Below, in pieces: positions 24,833 through 32,710 of a stretch of DNA of 64,000 nucleotides. Origin of the DNA: DASSTY01 sp035760645 (lineage in GTDB: Bacteria; Gemmatimonadota; Gemmatimonadetes; Gemmatimonadales; GWC2-71-9). Location of the stretch: the NCBI GenBank assembly GCA_035760645.1, contig DASTSO010000064.1:1-64000 (forward strand). Reading direction: 5' to 3'. The position numbers and the translations under genes were made by a program. The notes under the pieces were generated by a model that had not been told where the DNA came from, ran no database searches, and worked only from the letters and a program-made list of their open reading frames with translations. Positions within the stretch are counted from its first letter, which is position 1, and each line of letters begins with the position of its first letter.

Positions 24833-26791
24833 TCAGAACCCGTACGCGTCGTCCACCCGCTTGAGACTCGGCACGCCCTTGCGGACCACGTTCGCCACCT
24901 CGGCCTCGATCCGGCGGCCGAGTGCCTTGGTGAAGTAGGCGAGCGGCTCGTCGGGCCGGTTGCGCCGGGTGGCGCTGAGCGCCCGCCGCACGTCGTCCTC
25001 CCGCCGCCCCTCGATGAGGGCGACGACCTCGTCCCGGCGCACGCGGCGGTCGAGCTGCGCCATCTGGCGCGCCACCGCCTCCGGGAACGGCAGGTCCACC
25101 GCCGGCGGGAAGCGCTCGACCCCCTCCCGCCCCGTCATTACCGCCGGCCGCGGGAAGCGCGCGAAGATCGGCTGCGTGAAGTGCGGGTGCCGGAGCATCA
25201 GCTCGCCCTTGGGCAGGGTGCCGAGCTTGATCTTCGTCGCCGGCGAGAGCGTGGCGTAGCCCGGCGTGGCGAGCTCGTCCATATCCATCCGGCCGTAGAT
25301 CCCGGTGGCGGTGTTGCCGACGACGCGCCGCTGCACCTGGCTGCGGAACTGCTGCGCGCTGAAGAGGACGAGCCCGAGATAGCGGCCCCGCTCGCTCAGG
25401 TCGAGGAGCATCTTCTTCACGTACGTCTCGGGCCCGTCGGCCGGGGCGTACTTGTTGAGCTCGTCCACGAACACGACCACGTGGTCGACGCCGAGATCAC
25501 GGCGCTCGAGGTGCTCGCGCAGCTTGGAGACGACCCGCGCGAAGACGAGGTCCTGCGCGAGCGGGTCGAGCCCGGCGACGTCGATCACGTAGGTGCCGCG
25601 GTCCTCGAACGCGCCCCACGGGAGGTCGTTCGCGGCGCCGTCGTCGGTGACCAGGCCCTTCGAACGGGTGCAGATGTTCGAGAGCCGGTTGCGCACCTTG
25701 CGGATCGTGGCGAGGTGGTGCGTCTTCCACACCTCCGCCCCCTTCCCCAGCACCTCCATGAACTCGAAGATGCAGCGGAAGAACTCCTCCAGATCGGCGA
25801 AGCTCTGCACCTGGAACGGCTTGCCGCGCAGCATCTCGTCCTGGTACTCGCGTCCCACCACCCGCTCGGCCAGGAAGTCGATGAAGGCGTCGGCCTTGGC
25901 GTCGACGTCGTCCTTGTTCATGACGACTTCGGCGTAGTCGAGCACCTCGCGCAGGCCCCACACCAGCGGCTCGGTGTTCGCGCCGAGCGCCTCGTGCGTG
26001 CGCAGCGTGTTCAGGTTCACCCCGTCGGGCTTGAAGGGAGCGTAGTAGCGCACCCGCTCGAACGGCGCCGGCTCGAGGCCGAGCTTTCCATAGACCCGCC
26101 GGTCCTCCTCGCCGAGGTTCGGCGCCGGCTGGTCGAGGAAGCAGAGGTCGGGGCCCTTCACGTTGAAACAGACCGCCGCGACCGAGCCCTTGTGCTTCGG
26201 AAAGGTCTGGAAGATCGACGCGAGGAGGAACTCGACCGCGCTCGTCTTGGTGGCGAGGCCCGAGACGCCGGTGATGTTGAGGTGGGCGGCCTCGGGGCCC
26301 AGCAGGAAGTCGCAGTCGAGATAGACCGGCGACTCGAGCCCGCCGGCGGAGTAGATGCCGACGGGGATCCCGGTGGGCCGCTCGCCGCCGGTATAGCTCT
26401 CCATCCGAAGCGCCAGGACGACATCGGCGTCGGTGGCGAGGTGCACCGCGCCGAGCGGTACCGGCTGGAGCGGCTCCTCGGGCACCTGCCGCAGGACGGC
26501 GGCGAGGAAGAGCCGGATCTCGGGCCGCTCGGTGGGCTCGGTGCCCGCGAGCGCGGGGTCGCCATCGGCGCCCAGAACGGCGTGCATCGGCGTCACCAGA
26601 TCGGAATAGGCGAAGCCGTCGGTGACGATTCCGTAGACCACCCGCCCCGGCGCCTCCACGCGCACGATGGCGCCGATCCCGATCGCCGACTCGCGCGCGG
26701 TCCAGAAGTAGAACTGATGCGGGGTGCTGGGCTTGAGCTCGGTGGCGACGACCCGACCGATGGGGGCGGCGGCGGAGGCGAGAGGGTCCAT
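24833..26791 (-). CDS. herA: HerA-like FtsK/DUF87 ATPase
   Basis: 652 residues. HerA is a hexameric DNA translocase for end resection that works with the NurA nuclease. An N-terminal HAS-barrel-like segment (about 1-60) precedes the RecA-like core. The Walker A region is the non-standard GVSGLATKTSA (175-185), typical of one HerA branch. Walker B is HVVVFVDELN. The arginine region near RGRYLGLVLFSAQQF follows. The C-terminal region is helical with Arg-rich DRRVRRDEVVALIEGRREDDVR. A NurA-like gene lies 1 kb upstream on the same strand (27809-28768), with an outer-membrane barrel gene in between on the other strand. Confidence 0.85.
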   Translation of the reverse strand: MDPLASAAAPIGRVVATELKPSTPHQFYFWTARESAIGIGAIVRVEAPGRVVYGIVTDGFAYSDLVTPMHAVLGADGDPALAGTEPTERPEIRLFLAAVLRQVPEEPLQPVPLGAVHLATDADVVLALRMESYTGGERPTGIPVGIYSAGGLESPVYLDCDFLLGPEAAHLNITGVSGLATKTSAVEFLLASIFQTFPKHKGSVAAVCFNVKGPDLCFLDQPAPNLGEEDRRVYGKLGLEPAPFERVRYYAPFKPDGVNLNTLRTHEALGANTEPLVWGLREVLDYAEVVMNKDDVDAKADAFIDFLAERVVGREYQDEMLRGKPFQVQSFADLEEFFRCIFEFMEVLGKGAEVWKTHHLATIRKVRNRLSNICTRSKGLVTDDGAANDLPWGAFEDRGTYVIDVAGLDPLAQDLVFARVVSKLREHLERRDLGVDHVVVFVDELNKYAPADGPETYVKKMLLDLSERGRYLGLVLFSAQQFRSQVQRRVVGNTATGIYGRMDMDELATPGYATLSPATKIKLGTLPKGELMLRHPHFTQPIFARFPRPAVMTGREGVERFPPAVDLPFPEAVARQMAQLDRRVRRDEVVALIEGRREDDVRRALSATRRNRPDEPLAYFTKALGRRIEAEVANVVRKGVPSLKRVDDAYGF

Positions 26792-26877
26792 GACGGGAGA
26801 AGATACGCCGAAGGCACCGCCCGGGACAGGCGGGGGTTGAGTGCGGCGGGATGGCGATTACGTTGCGATCCCCCCAC

Positions 26878-26886
26878 TGGTATACT
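26878..26886 (+). promoter_or_regulatory. Extended -10 promoter of the beta-barrel gene
   Basis: TGGTATACT is an extended -10 element (TGn plus TATACT, five of six consensus bases), 22 bp before the ATG at 26908. A poor -35 (TTACGT, 26858-26863) is 17 bp upstream. Confidence 0.5.
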
Positions 26887-26907
26887 CGCTCCGACGGAGA
26901 CCGACCG

Positions 26908-27687
26908 ATGCACCTGCTGGCCGCCGCCCTGCTCGCGCTCGCCCCCGCGGCACCCGTGGACACGGGGGAGACGACGACCGCGGCGCCGGCGGCGGTCGTC
27001 GACAGCGCGCACTGGCACGCGAGCGGGACGCTGAGCATCACCGACATGAGCGGCAACAAGACGCTCTCGCTCTTCACGAGCACGGTGCAGGTGAGCCGGG
27101 TGGGCGGGCGCAAGCTGGGCGTCGGCCTCACCGTCGGCGCGCGCTACGGCCGCAGCGCGGGGGAAATGGCGGTCGAGGACTACACCGCGGGCGCCGAGCT
27201 GCGCTTCCTGCCGAAGGGCCGGGTCACGCCGTTCGTCGCCGCGACCGCCCTCCGGGACGACGTCAAGCGGATCCGCGTGCGCCTCGCCGCGAGCTCGGGC
27301 GCCGATCTCAACCTCGTGCGCGACAGCGTCCGGCGGGTGGCGGTCGGCCTGGCCCTGCTGCAGGACTACGAGCGCAGCGGCGGCGACCCCACCGTGCCCG
27401 GCGCCCCCGACACCTCCTCCTCGCGCACCCGCTTCAGCATGCGCCTCACCAGCACGATCCCCGTGCGCCCCGGTGTCGCCATCGAGCACCGCACGCTCTT
27501 CGAGCCGGTCGCCTCGAACGTGCACGACTACCTCTTCACCACCCAGACCTCGATCCGCGTCCTCCTCACGCGCCGCCTCGCCCTGCAGACGACCTACCAG
27601 TTCAACCGCGACACCACCCCGCCCGAGGGCGTGCTCTTCCGCAACGACCGGACGCTGACGGTGGGGGTGACGGTGCAGACGGGATGA
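26908..27687 (+). CDS. Outer-membrane beta-barrel protein, DUF481-like
   Basis: 259 residues; signal peptide about 1-18. The rest is alternating hydrophobic/polar beta-strands (LGVGLTVGARYG, FVAATALRDD, YLFTTQTSIRVLL, LQTTYQFNRD) characteristic of a YdiY/DUF481 barrel. The N-terminal WHASGTLSITDMSGNKT segment is the usual beginning of that family. DUF481 proteins are outer-membrane proteins of uncertain role. GGAGA is eight bases before ATG. The gene ends 14 bp before the heptamer-arm palindrome. Confidence 0.65.
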   Translation: MHLLAAALLALAPAAPVDTGETTTAAPAAVVDSAHWHASGTLSITDMSGNKTLSLFTSTVQVSRVGGRKLGVGLTVGARYGRSAGEMAVEDYTAGAELRFLPKGRVTPFVAATALRDDVKRIRVRLAASSGADLNLVRDSVRRVAVGLALLQDYERSGGDPTVPGAPDTSSSRTRFSMRLTSTIPVRPGVAIEHRTLFEPVASNVHDYLFTTQTSIRVLLTRRLALQTTYQFNRDTTPPEGVLFRNDRTLTVGVTVQTG

Positions 27688-27701
27688 GAAAGCAGGTGCT
27701 A

Positions 27702-27823
27702 GGGGCTAGGGGCTAGGGGCTAGGGGCTAGTGGCTCCGATGCGATGCGGCCCTCCGGTTCTGGAAACCGGAGGGCCGCTTTACATCGGGACTCCCTAGCC
27801 CCTAGCCCCTAGCCCCTAGCCCC
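27702..27823. repeat. Palindromic element copy 1: (GGGGCTA)4, hairpin, (TAGCCCC)4
   Basis: Four perfect GGGGCTA heptamers (27702-27729), a 14-bp perfect stem (27746-27759 and 27765-27778, loop CTGGA), and four perfect TAGCCCC heptamers (27796-27823). The element lies between convergent genes. The last four codons (GARG) and the TAG stop of the minus-strand NurA gene are formed by the right arm. Each strand carries a G4-capable tract read in the sense direction by its incoming gene. Confidence 0.9.
27746..27778. terminator. Bidirectional terminator hairpin in palindromic element copy 1
   Basis: The 14-bp GC-rich stem GCGGCCCTCCGGTT lies between the barrel gene and the NurA-like gene. Read from either direction it comes soon after a stop codon, and it is followed by TTT on the plus strand. 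It can terminate both converging transcripts. Confidence 0.6.
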
Positions 27824-28768
27824 TGCCTTCAGGTACTGCTCCACCGCGTGTATTCCATATAGCAGCCGGTCCCAGCGCGGGTCCGGGGTGCTCAGCGGGA
27901 CGCGCTCGGCGAGGAGGTGGCGCGAGAGGCGGTCGGCGTGCCCGGGGGTGGCGGCGGCCGGGGCGACCTCGATGCGGACGAGGCCGTGGAAGAGGTCGCG
28001 GCCCTCCCAGGGCCAGAGGCGGAGCGCCCACGAGACCACGGGAGCGAAGCTGCGCGCCGGGGGTTCGAAGAGCGGCGTGCGATGGCCGGCGGGGAGCCGG
28101 AGATAGCGCTCGAGGTCGGCGCCGTCGAAGGGAAGAGTCGCGTGGCTCTTCGAGACGCCGATCATCCGCTCGTCGGCGGCCCAGCCGGGACTGCCGGTGA
28201 GCGAGCCGTCCACCACGAGCCAGGCATCGGAGCGCTGCCGGTAGCGGTCGCCGGCGGCGAGCTCGAGGTTGCCGCGCTGCCGGTCGACCGCGCGGGCGAT
28301 CCGCTGCAGCTCGCGCACCGGGTGCGGCGTCTCCCCATCGTCCTGGTCCAGCTCCACGATCTCGAAGCCCTCGAGCAGTCCCGCGGCCGCGGCGAGTGCA
28401 TCGCGGTGGCCGACGACGAGCCGCCGCCGCTCGACGAGCACGGTGCGCAGGCGCCGCTCCCGCCGCTCCCGCACCGCGGCGGCGACGAACGCGGCCACCA
28501 GCGGCCGGGTCCCCACATAACAGACGAGCTCGCTCCGCTGCGTGCCGTCGAGGAATGCGACCGGCTCCGTCCACGCCTCCGCCGTCCCCACGGGCAGATG
28601 CTCCACGCGCGCGCACTCGACGAGGCGCGCGGGACGGATCATCGCCTCCTCGGTGCGGCCGCCGCTCCCCTCGGGAATCGCCGAGGCGGGCGCGTGTCCC
28701 AACTCGGCGAGGGCCTGTCTGAGCCGGGAGATGGTGACGTCGGTCACCGCTCGCGTGTTCATGTGCAT
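27809..28768 (-). CDS. nurA: NurA-like DNA end-resection nuclease
   Basis: 319 residues. The NurA motif WLVVDGSLTGS, with the first catalytic Asp, is followed about 25 residues on by MIGVSKSHATLPF, the matching second conserved segment. The C-terminal YGIHAVEQYLK keeps the Tyr and His positions of the family. NurA is a 5'-3' nuclease loaded by HerA for double-strand-break processing. The most likely start is the ATG at 28768, with a GGAGG site 12 bases before; 28762 is an alternative. The last residues AGARG and the stop TAG are encoded in the heptamer repeat, so the C-terminus has probably been rewritten by that element. Confidence 0.6.
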   Translation of the reverse strand: MHMNTRAVTDVTISRLRQALAELGHAPASAIPEGSGGRTEEAMIRPARLVECARVEHLPVGTAEAWTEPVAFLDGTQRSELVCYVGTRPLVAAFVAAAVRERRERRLRTVLVERRRLVVGHRDALAAAAGLLEGFEIVELDQDDGETPHPVRELQRIARAVDRQRGNLELAAGDRYRQRSDAWLVVDGSLTGSPGWAADERMIGVSKSHATLPFDGADLERYLRLPAGHRTPLFEPPARSFAPVVSWALRLWPWEGRDLFHGLVRIEVAPAAATPGHADRLSRHLLAERVPLSTPDPRWDRLLYGIHAVEQYLKAGARG

Positions 28769-28858
28769 GGCGGAATATCGCCTCCGGGACGGTTCGGCGC
28801 ACCGGGAGGGCGCGGAGGTGGGAGGAACGTCCCGGATCAACAAAGCTCGGCGTCCCTT

Positions 28859-28871
28859 CTACTTACCTTCG
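28859..28871. promoter_or_regulatory. CTACTTACCTTCG motif upstream of the glycan island
   Basis: This 13-mer recurs exactly, as its reverse complement, at 47112-47124 before the ABC exporter, with a one-base variant at 47207-47219. Its function is unknown. Confidence 0.35.
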
Positions 28872-28940
28872 GCTCTCCAGCCCCCCGCAACCCGTGTCTC
28901 ACCCCGTGATGCAGGTCACGGCCTCTCCTGTCCCCCGCAG

Positions 28941-28968
28941 GGTACTTAGATGCCGAGGTACTTAGATG
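28941..28968. repeat. Direct repeat GGTACTTAGATG x2
   Basis: Two identical 12-mers, spaced by CCGA with a 16-bp period, 146 bp before the UXS start. Compact AT-rich repeats are rare in this genome, so they may be tandem half sites of a regulator. Confidence 0.4.
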
Positions 28969-29113
28969 CGCGAGGGCGCGCATCGGCTCGGCTGGGGGCT
29001 CGTGGTCTGTCGTCGTGGCGGCCGCAGGACTTGGCCGTCACCCGGAAGCCGCCGACATCGCTGGGTTCGCGACGGGCCGTCGGCGACATGCCATGAGCGA
29101 CAGGTAGGACGGG

Positions 29114-30286
29114 ATGAGAGTACTGGTCACGGGTGGGGCGGGGTTCATCGGCTCGCACCTCTGCGAGCGTCTCCTGCAGTCAGGATACGAGGTCGTCTGC
29201 CTCGACAACCTTTTCACCGGCCGGCGCGACAACGTCGCGGAGCTGATCGGCCGGCCCGGCTTCGAGCTCATCCGCCACGACGTCGTCGATCCGATCCTCC
29301 TGCAGGTGGACCGCATCTACAATCTCGCCTGCCCCGCCAGCCCGGTGCACTACCAGTACGACCCGGTCAAGACGATCAAGACCAACGTCAACGGCACCCT
29401 CAACCTGCTCACCCTCGCCCGCCGCGTCGGCGCCCGCGTGCTGCAGGCCTCGACGAGCGAGGTCTACGGGGACCCGAGCGTGCACCCGCAGGTCGAGAGC
29501 TACTGGGGCAACGTCAACCCCATCGGCCCGCGCGCCTGCTACGACGAAGGCAAGCGCGTCGCCGAGACGCTGATGATGGAGCATCACCGCCAGCACGGGG
29601 TGGACACGCGCATCGTGCGGATCTTCAACACCTACGGCCCGCGCATGAGCGAGTACGACGGACGGGTCGTCTCCAACTTCATCGTGCAGGCATTGCGGGG
29701 CGAGCCGCTCACGATCTACGGCGAGGGGCAGCAGACCCGCTCCTTCTGCTACGTCGACGACCTCGTCACCGGACTCATCCGCCTGATGGAAGCGGAAGGC
29801 GGGCCCGAGGTGCACGAGCCCGTCAACCTCGGCAACCCGGACGAGTTCACGATGCTCGAGCTCGCCCAGGAAGTCACCCGGCTCGTCGGACGGAAGACGC
29901 GCATCGTCCACCGGCCGCTGCCCCAGGACGACCCCACCCAGCGCCGGCCCGACATCTCGCGCGCCCGCGCGCTCCTCGGCTGGGAGCCGGTCGTCCCGCT
30001 GCGCGTCGGGCTCAAGCGCACCATCGCCTACTTCCGCGACCGCCTCGCGCGCGGCGCGGACCTCGATCGGCGCCGCCCCGTCGCGGCGGCCGCGGGCGAG
30101 GCGGGGCTCCGGCCGAGCGGCGCACACGCCGGCGCGCATGCCGGCGCGCATGCCGGCGCGCCTGCCGGCGCGCCTGCGAACGGCAACGGCCACGGCACCG
30201 GCCGCGCTCCAGGGCGTACGCCCGTGCTCGGCGATCGCCGCGCCCCGGTCGAGACCGCGACGTGGCTGGAGCAGTCGCTCGGTTGA
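29114..30286 (+). CDS. uxs: UDP-glucuronate decarboxylase (UDP-xylose synthase), SDR family
   Basis: 390 residues. It converts UDP-glucuronate to UDP-xylose using bound NAD. The Rossmann motif is GGAGFIG (7-13). The catalytic residues sit in STSEVYGD and the YxxxK motif YDEGK. The YGPRM, SFCYVDDLV and NLGNPDEFTMLELA segments are typical of UXS. The enzyme proper ends near residue 310; the remaining 80 residues are a low-complexity tail with GAHA and GAPA repeats from a 12-bp tandem repeat (about 30124-30180) and a NGNGHG run. It is the first gene of the plus-strand glycan island. Confidence 0.9.
   Translation: MRVLVTGGAGFIGSHLCERLLQSGYEVVCLDNLFTGRRDNVAELIGRPGFELIRHDVVDPILLQVDRIYNLACPASPVHYQYDPVKTIKTNVNGTLNLLTLARRVGARVLQASTSEVYGDPSVHPQVESYWGNVNPIGPRACYDEGKRVAETLMMEHHRQHGVDTRIVRIFNTYGPRMSEYDGRVVSNFIVQALRGEPLTIYGEGQQTRSFCYVDDLVTGLIRLMEAEGGPEVHEPVNLGNPDEFTMLELAQEVTRLVGRKTRIVHRPLPQDDPTQRRPDISRARALLGWEPVVPLRVGLKRTIAYFRDRLARGADLDRRRPVAAAAGEAGLRPSGAHAGAHAGAHAGAPAGAPANGNGHGTGRAPGRTPVLGDRRAPVETATWLEQSLG
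30124..30180 (+). repeat. 12-bp tandem repeat encoding GAHA/GAPA units
   Basis: Near-identical 12-bp units (GCCGGCGCGCAT or GCCGGCGCGCCT) inside the 3' end of the UXS gene give the Gly-Ala-His/Pro-Ala tail. A slippage-prone microsatellite. Confidence 0.7.
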
Positions 30287-30398
30287 CCCGCCGCCGGACC
30301 ACTCCGACGGCGGTTTCGCAGGATCGATCCTCCACGGCACCCGCCGTCGGCGCGCCCGGCGCCGACGGCCGGTGCGTGCATCATCGAAGGAGCTAGGC

Positions 30399-31517
30399 AT
30401 GGCCAAGCACGTCCTGATCACCGGCGGCGCGGGCTTCATCGGGTCCCACGTCGCCGACCGCCTCCTGGCGAAGGGGTACCGGGTCCGCGCGCTCGACAAT
30501 CTCTCCGAACAGGTGCACGGAAGCGCCCGGGCGCGCCCCGCGTACCTCGCCGACGACGTGGAGCTCGTCGTCGGCGACGTGCGCGATCCGACCGCGGTGC
30601 GCCGCGCGCTGGACGGCGTCGACGCGGTCTACCACTACGCCGCGGCGGTGGGCGTCGGGCAGAGCATGTACCAGATCGCCGAGTACACGTCGGTGAACAA
30701 CCTGGGCACGGCGGTCCTGCTCGAGGCGCTCGTCGAGCGGCCGGTCGAGCGGCTCGTCGTGGCCTCGAGCATGAGCATCTACGGCGAGGGGCTCTATCGC
30801 GCCGCCGACGGGAGCATCGAGCCCGGCCAGGAGCGCTCGCTCGAGCAGCTGAAGGCCGGTGACTGGGAGGTCCGGAGTGCCGCGGGCGAGGTGCTCACGC
30901 CGCATCCGACGCCGGAGTGGAAGCAGCCGAGTCTCGCCTCGGTCTACGCGCTGTCGAAGTACGACCAGGAGCGGATGTGCCTCCTGGTGGGCCGCGCCTA
31001 CGGGATCCCGACGGTGGCGCTGCGGTTCTTCAACGTCTACGGGCCGCGCCAGGCGCTCTCGAATCCCTACACCGGCGTGCTCGCGATCTTCGCGAGCCGG
31101 CTCCTCAACGGCAACCCGCCGATGATCTTCGAGGACGGGCTGCAGCAGCGCGACTTCGTGAGCGTGTACGACATCGCCGAGGCGTCGCGCCTCGCGCTCG
31201 AGGCGCCGGGTGCGCCGGACAAGGTCTTCAACGTGGGGAGCGGCCGGCACTACACCATCCGGGAGATCGCCGCGCGGGTCGCCGCGGTGATGGGCAAGGA
31301 GTATCTCCAGCCCGAGATCACGGGCAAGTACCGGGTGGGCGACATCCGCCACTGCTACGCCGACGTCACGCGCGCGCGCGAGGAGCTGGGCTACGTGCCG
31401 GCGGTGGAGCTCGACGAGGGGCTCGCCGAGCTGGCCGGCTGGCTCGCGGGCCAGCCGGCCGAGGACCGGGTGGCGGAGGCGAAGGCGGAACTCGTGGCGC
31501 GGGGGCTGACCGTATGA
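30399..31517 (+). CDS. NAD-dependent nucleotide-sugar epimerase/dehydratase (SDR)
   Basis: 372 residues. GGAGFIG near residues 9-15 binds NAD. The catalytic Ser and the YxxxK motif (SVYALSKYDQE) are intact, and FNVYGPRQ matches extended-SDR sugar enzymes. It acts on a nucleotide-activated sugar; the exact epimerisation or dehydration cannot be assigned. An insertion (about 150-180) with a PTPEW segment is not common in GalE proteins. AAGGAG lies six bases before ATG. The stop overlaps the next epimerase start by 4 bp. Confidence 0.85.
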   Translation: MAKHVLITGGAGFIGSHVADRLLAKGYRVRALDNLSEQVHGSARARPAYLADDVELVVGDVRDPTAVRRALDGVDAVYHYAAAVGVGQSMYQIAEYTSVNNLGTAVLLEALVERPVERLVVASSMSIYGEGLYRAADGSIEPGQERSLEQLKAGDWEVRSAAGEVLTPHPTPEWKQPSLASVYALSKYDQERMCLLVGRAYGIPTVALRFFNVYGPRQALSNPYTGVLAIFASRLLNGNPPMIFEDGLQQRDFVSVYDIAEASRLALEAPGAPDKVFNVGSGRHYTIREIAARVAAVMGKEYLQPEITGKYRVGDIRHCYADVTRAREELGYVPAVELDEGLAELAGWLAGQPAEDRVAEAKAELVARGLTV

Positions 31518-32710
31518 GCGGCAACGGAGCGAACGGCAATGGCGCGAACGCCTACGGCGCGGGCGGCGGGTTCGACCGCGTGGACGCGGTGGACGCGAGC
31601 GAGCTCGAGCGGTTGGGGCTCGAGGGCCTGGCGGACGGCCCACGGGCGCGGCCGCTCACGCTGATCACCGGCGGCGCGGGCTTCATCGGCACCAACCTCG
31701 CCCACCGGCTGCTGAGCCGGGGCGAGCGGGTGCTCCTCTTCGACAGCCTCGCGCGGCCCGGGGTCGAGCAGAACCTGCGCTGGCTGCGGGACACGCACGG
31801 CGACCGGCTCGAGGTCGAGATCGCCGACATGCGCAACGCCGAGGCGGTGCGGCGCGTGGTCGAGCGCGCGAGCCGGATCTTCCACTTCGCCGCGCAGGTG
31901 GCGGTGACGACGAGCCTCGTCGAGCCGCTGGACGACTTCGAGGTGAACGCGCGCGGCACGCTCAACCTCCTCGAGGCGGTCCGCGCGCAGGCGGCGCCGC
32001 GGCCGCTGGTCTTCACTTCGACCAACAAGGTCTACGGCGGGCTCGACGACGTCCCGCTGCGCCGACTCAACGGCCGCTACGAGCCGACCGACGCCGGCCT
32101 CCGCGCGCGCGGCATCCCCGAGGCGCGCCCGCTCGACTTCCACAGCCCCTACGGCTGCTCGAAGGGCTGCGCCGACCAGTACGTGGTGGACTACGCGCGC
32201 ACCTTCGGGCTCCCGGCGATCGTCTTCCGGATGAGCTGCATCTACGGGCCGCACCAGTTCGGCACCGAGGATCAGGGATGGGTCGCCCACTTCCTGATCC
32301 GGGCGCTCGAGGGGAAGCCGATCACGCTCTACGGCGACGGCCGCCAGGTGCGCGACGTGCTCTACGTGGACGACCTGGTGGACGCCTTCCTCCTCGCGAT
32401 GGAGCGGATGCCGACCGAGTCGGGCCGCGCCTTCAACATGGGCGGCGGCCCGGCGAACACGGTGAGCCTGCGCGAGCTGCTGGACCTGATCGCCGAGCTC
32501 GTCGGTCAGGCGCCCGCGGTGCAGTACGACGCGTGGCGCCCGGGCGACCAGCGCTACTACGTCTCCGACACGACGACCTTCGGCCGGCTCACCGGCTGGC
32601 GCGCGAAGACCGGCGTGCGGGAAGGGGTCGAGCGGCTCCACCGCTGGCTCCTGGAACATCGTGCCCTCTCCCCCACCCTCTCTCGAAAGGCGGCGACCGG
32701 TGCTCGCTGA
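31514..32710 (+). CDS. NAD-dependent epimerase (CDP-paratose 2-epimerase-like SDR)
   Basis: 398 residues. After an N-terminal Asn/Gly-rich run (GNGANGNGANAYGAGGG) and a leader, GGAGFIG (about 53-59) starts the SDR fold. The segment SPYGCSKGCADQYVVDYAR contains the YxxxK pair and is characteristic of CDP-paratose epimerase (RfbE)-like enzymes. FRMSCIYGPHQFG and VRDVLYVDDLVDAF follow. It should interconvert two nucleotide sugars. A family-level call; the substrate is uncertain. It overlaps the preceding epimerase by 4 bp. Confidence 0.85.
   Translation: MSGNGANGNGANAYGAGGGFDRVDAVDASELERLGLEGLADGPRARPLTLITGGAGFIGTNLAHRLLSRGERVLLFDSLARPGVEQNLRWLRDTHGDRLEVEIADMRNAEAVRRVVERASRIFHFAAQVAVTTSLVEPLDDFEVNARGTLNLLEAVRAQAAPRPLVFTSTNKVYGGLDDVPLRRLNGRYEPTDAGLRARGIPEARPLDFHSPYGCSKGCADQYVVDYARTFGLPAIVFRMSCIYGPHQFGTEDQGWVAHFLIRALEGKPITLYGDGRQVRDVLYVDDLVDAFLLAMERMPTESGRAFNMGGGPANTVSLRELLDLIAELVGQAPAVQYDAWRPGDQRYYVSDTTTFGRLTGWRAKTGVREGVERLHRWLLEHRALSPTLSRKAATGAR

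Larger units (their letters stand above)
28769..29113. other. 345-bp gap before the glycan island
   Basis: No reading frame with a credible ribosome site was found. The gap holds the CTACTTACCTTCG motif (28859-28871), a direct repeat GGTACTTAGATG twice (28941-28952 and 28957-28968, 16-bp period) and the divergent promoters of the NurA-like and UDP-glucuronate decarboxylase genes, which I cannot place by consensus. Confidence 0.6.

Noticed and set aside
27702..27823. GGGGCTA repeats as telomere or assembly end
   Set aside because: The repeat is flanked by continuous coding sequence on both sides and recurs inverted at 49 kb, so it is an internal element.
24833..28768. HerA-NurA region as a defence island
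   Set aside because: No restriction, toxin, Sir2 or DUF4297 gene is adjacent; a DNA repair role is simpler.
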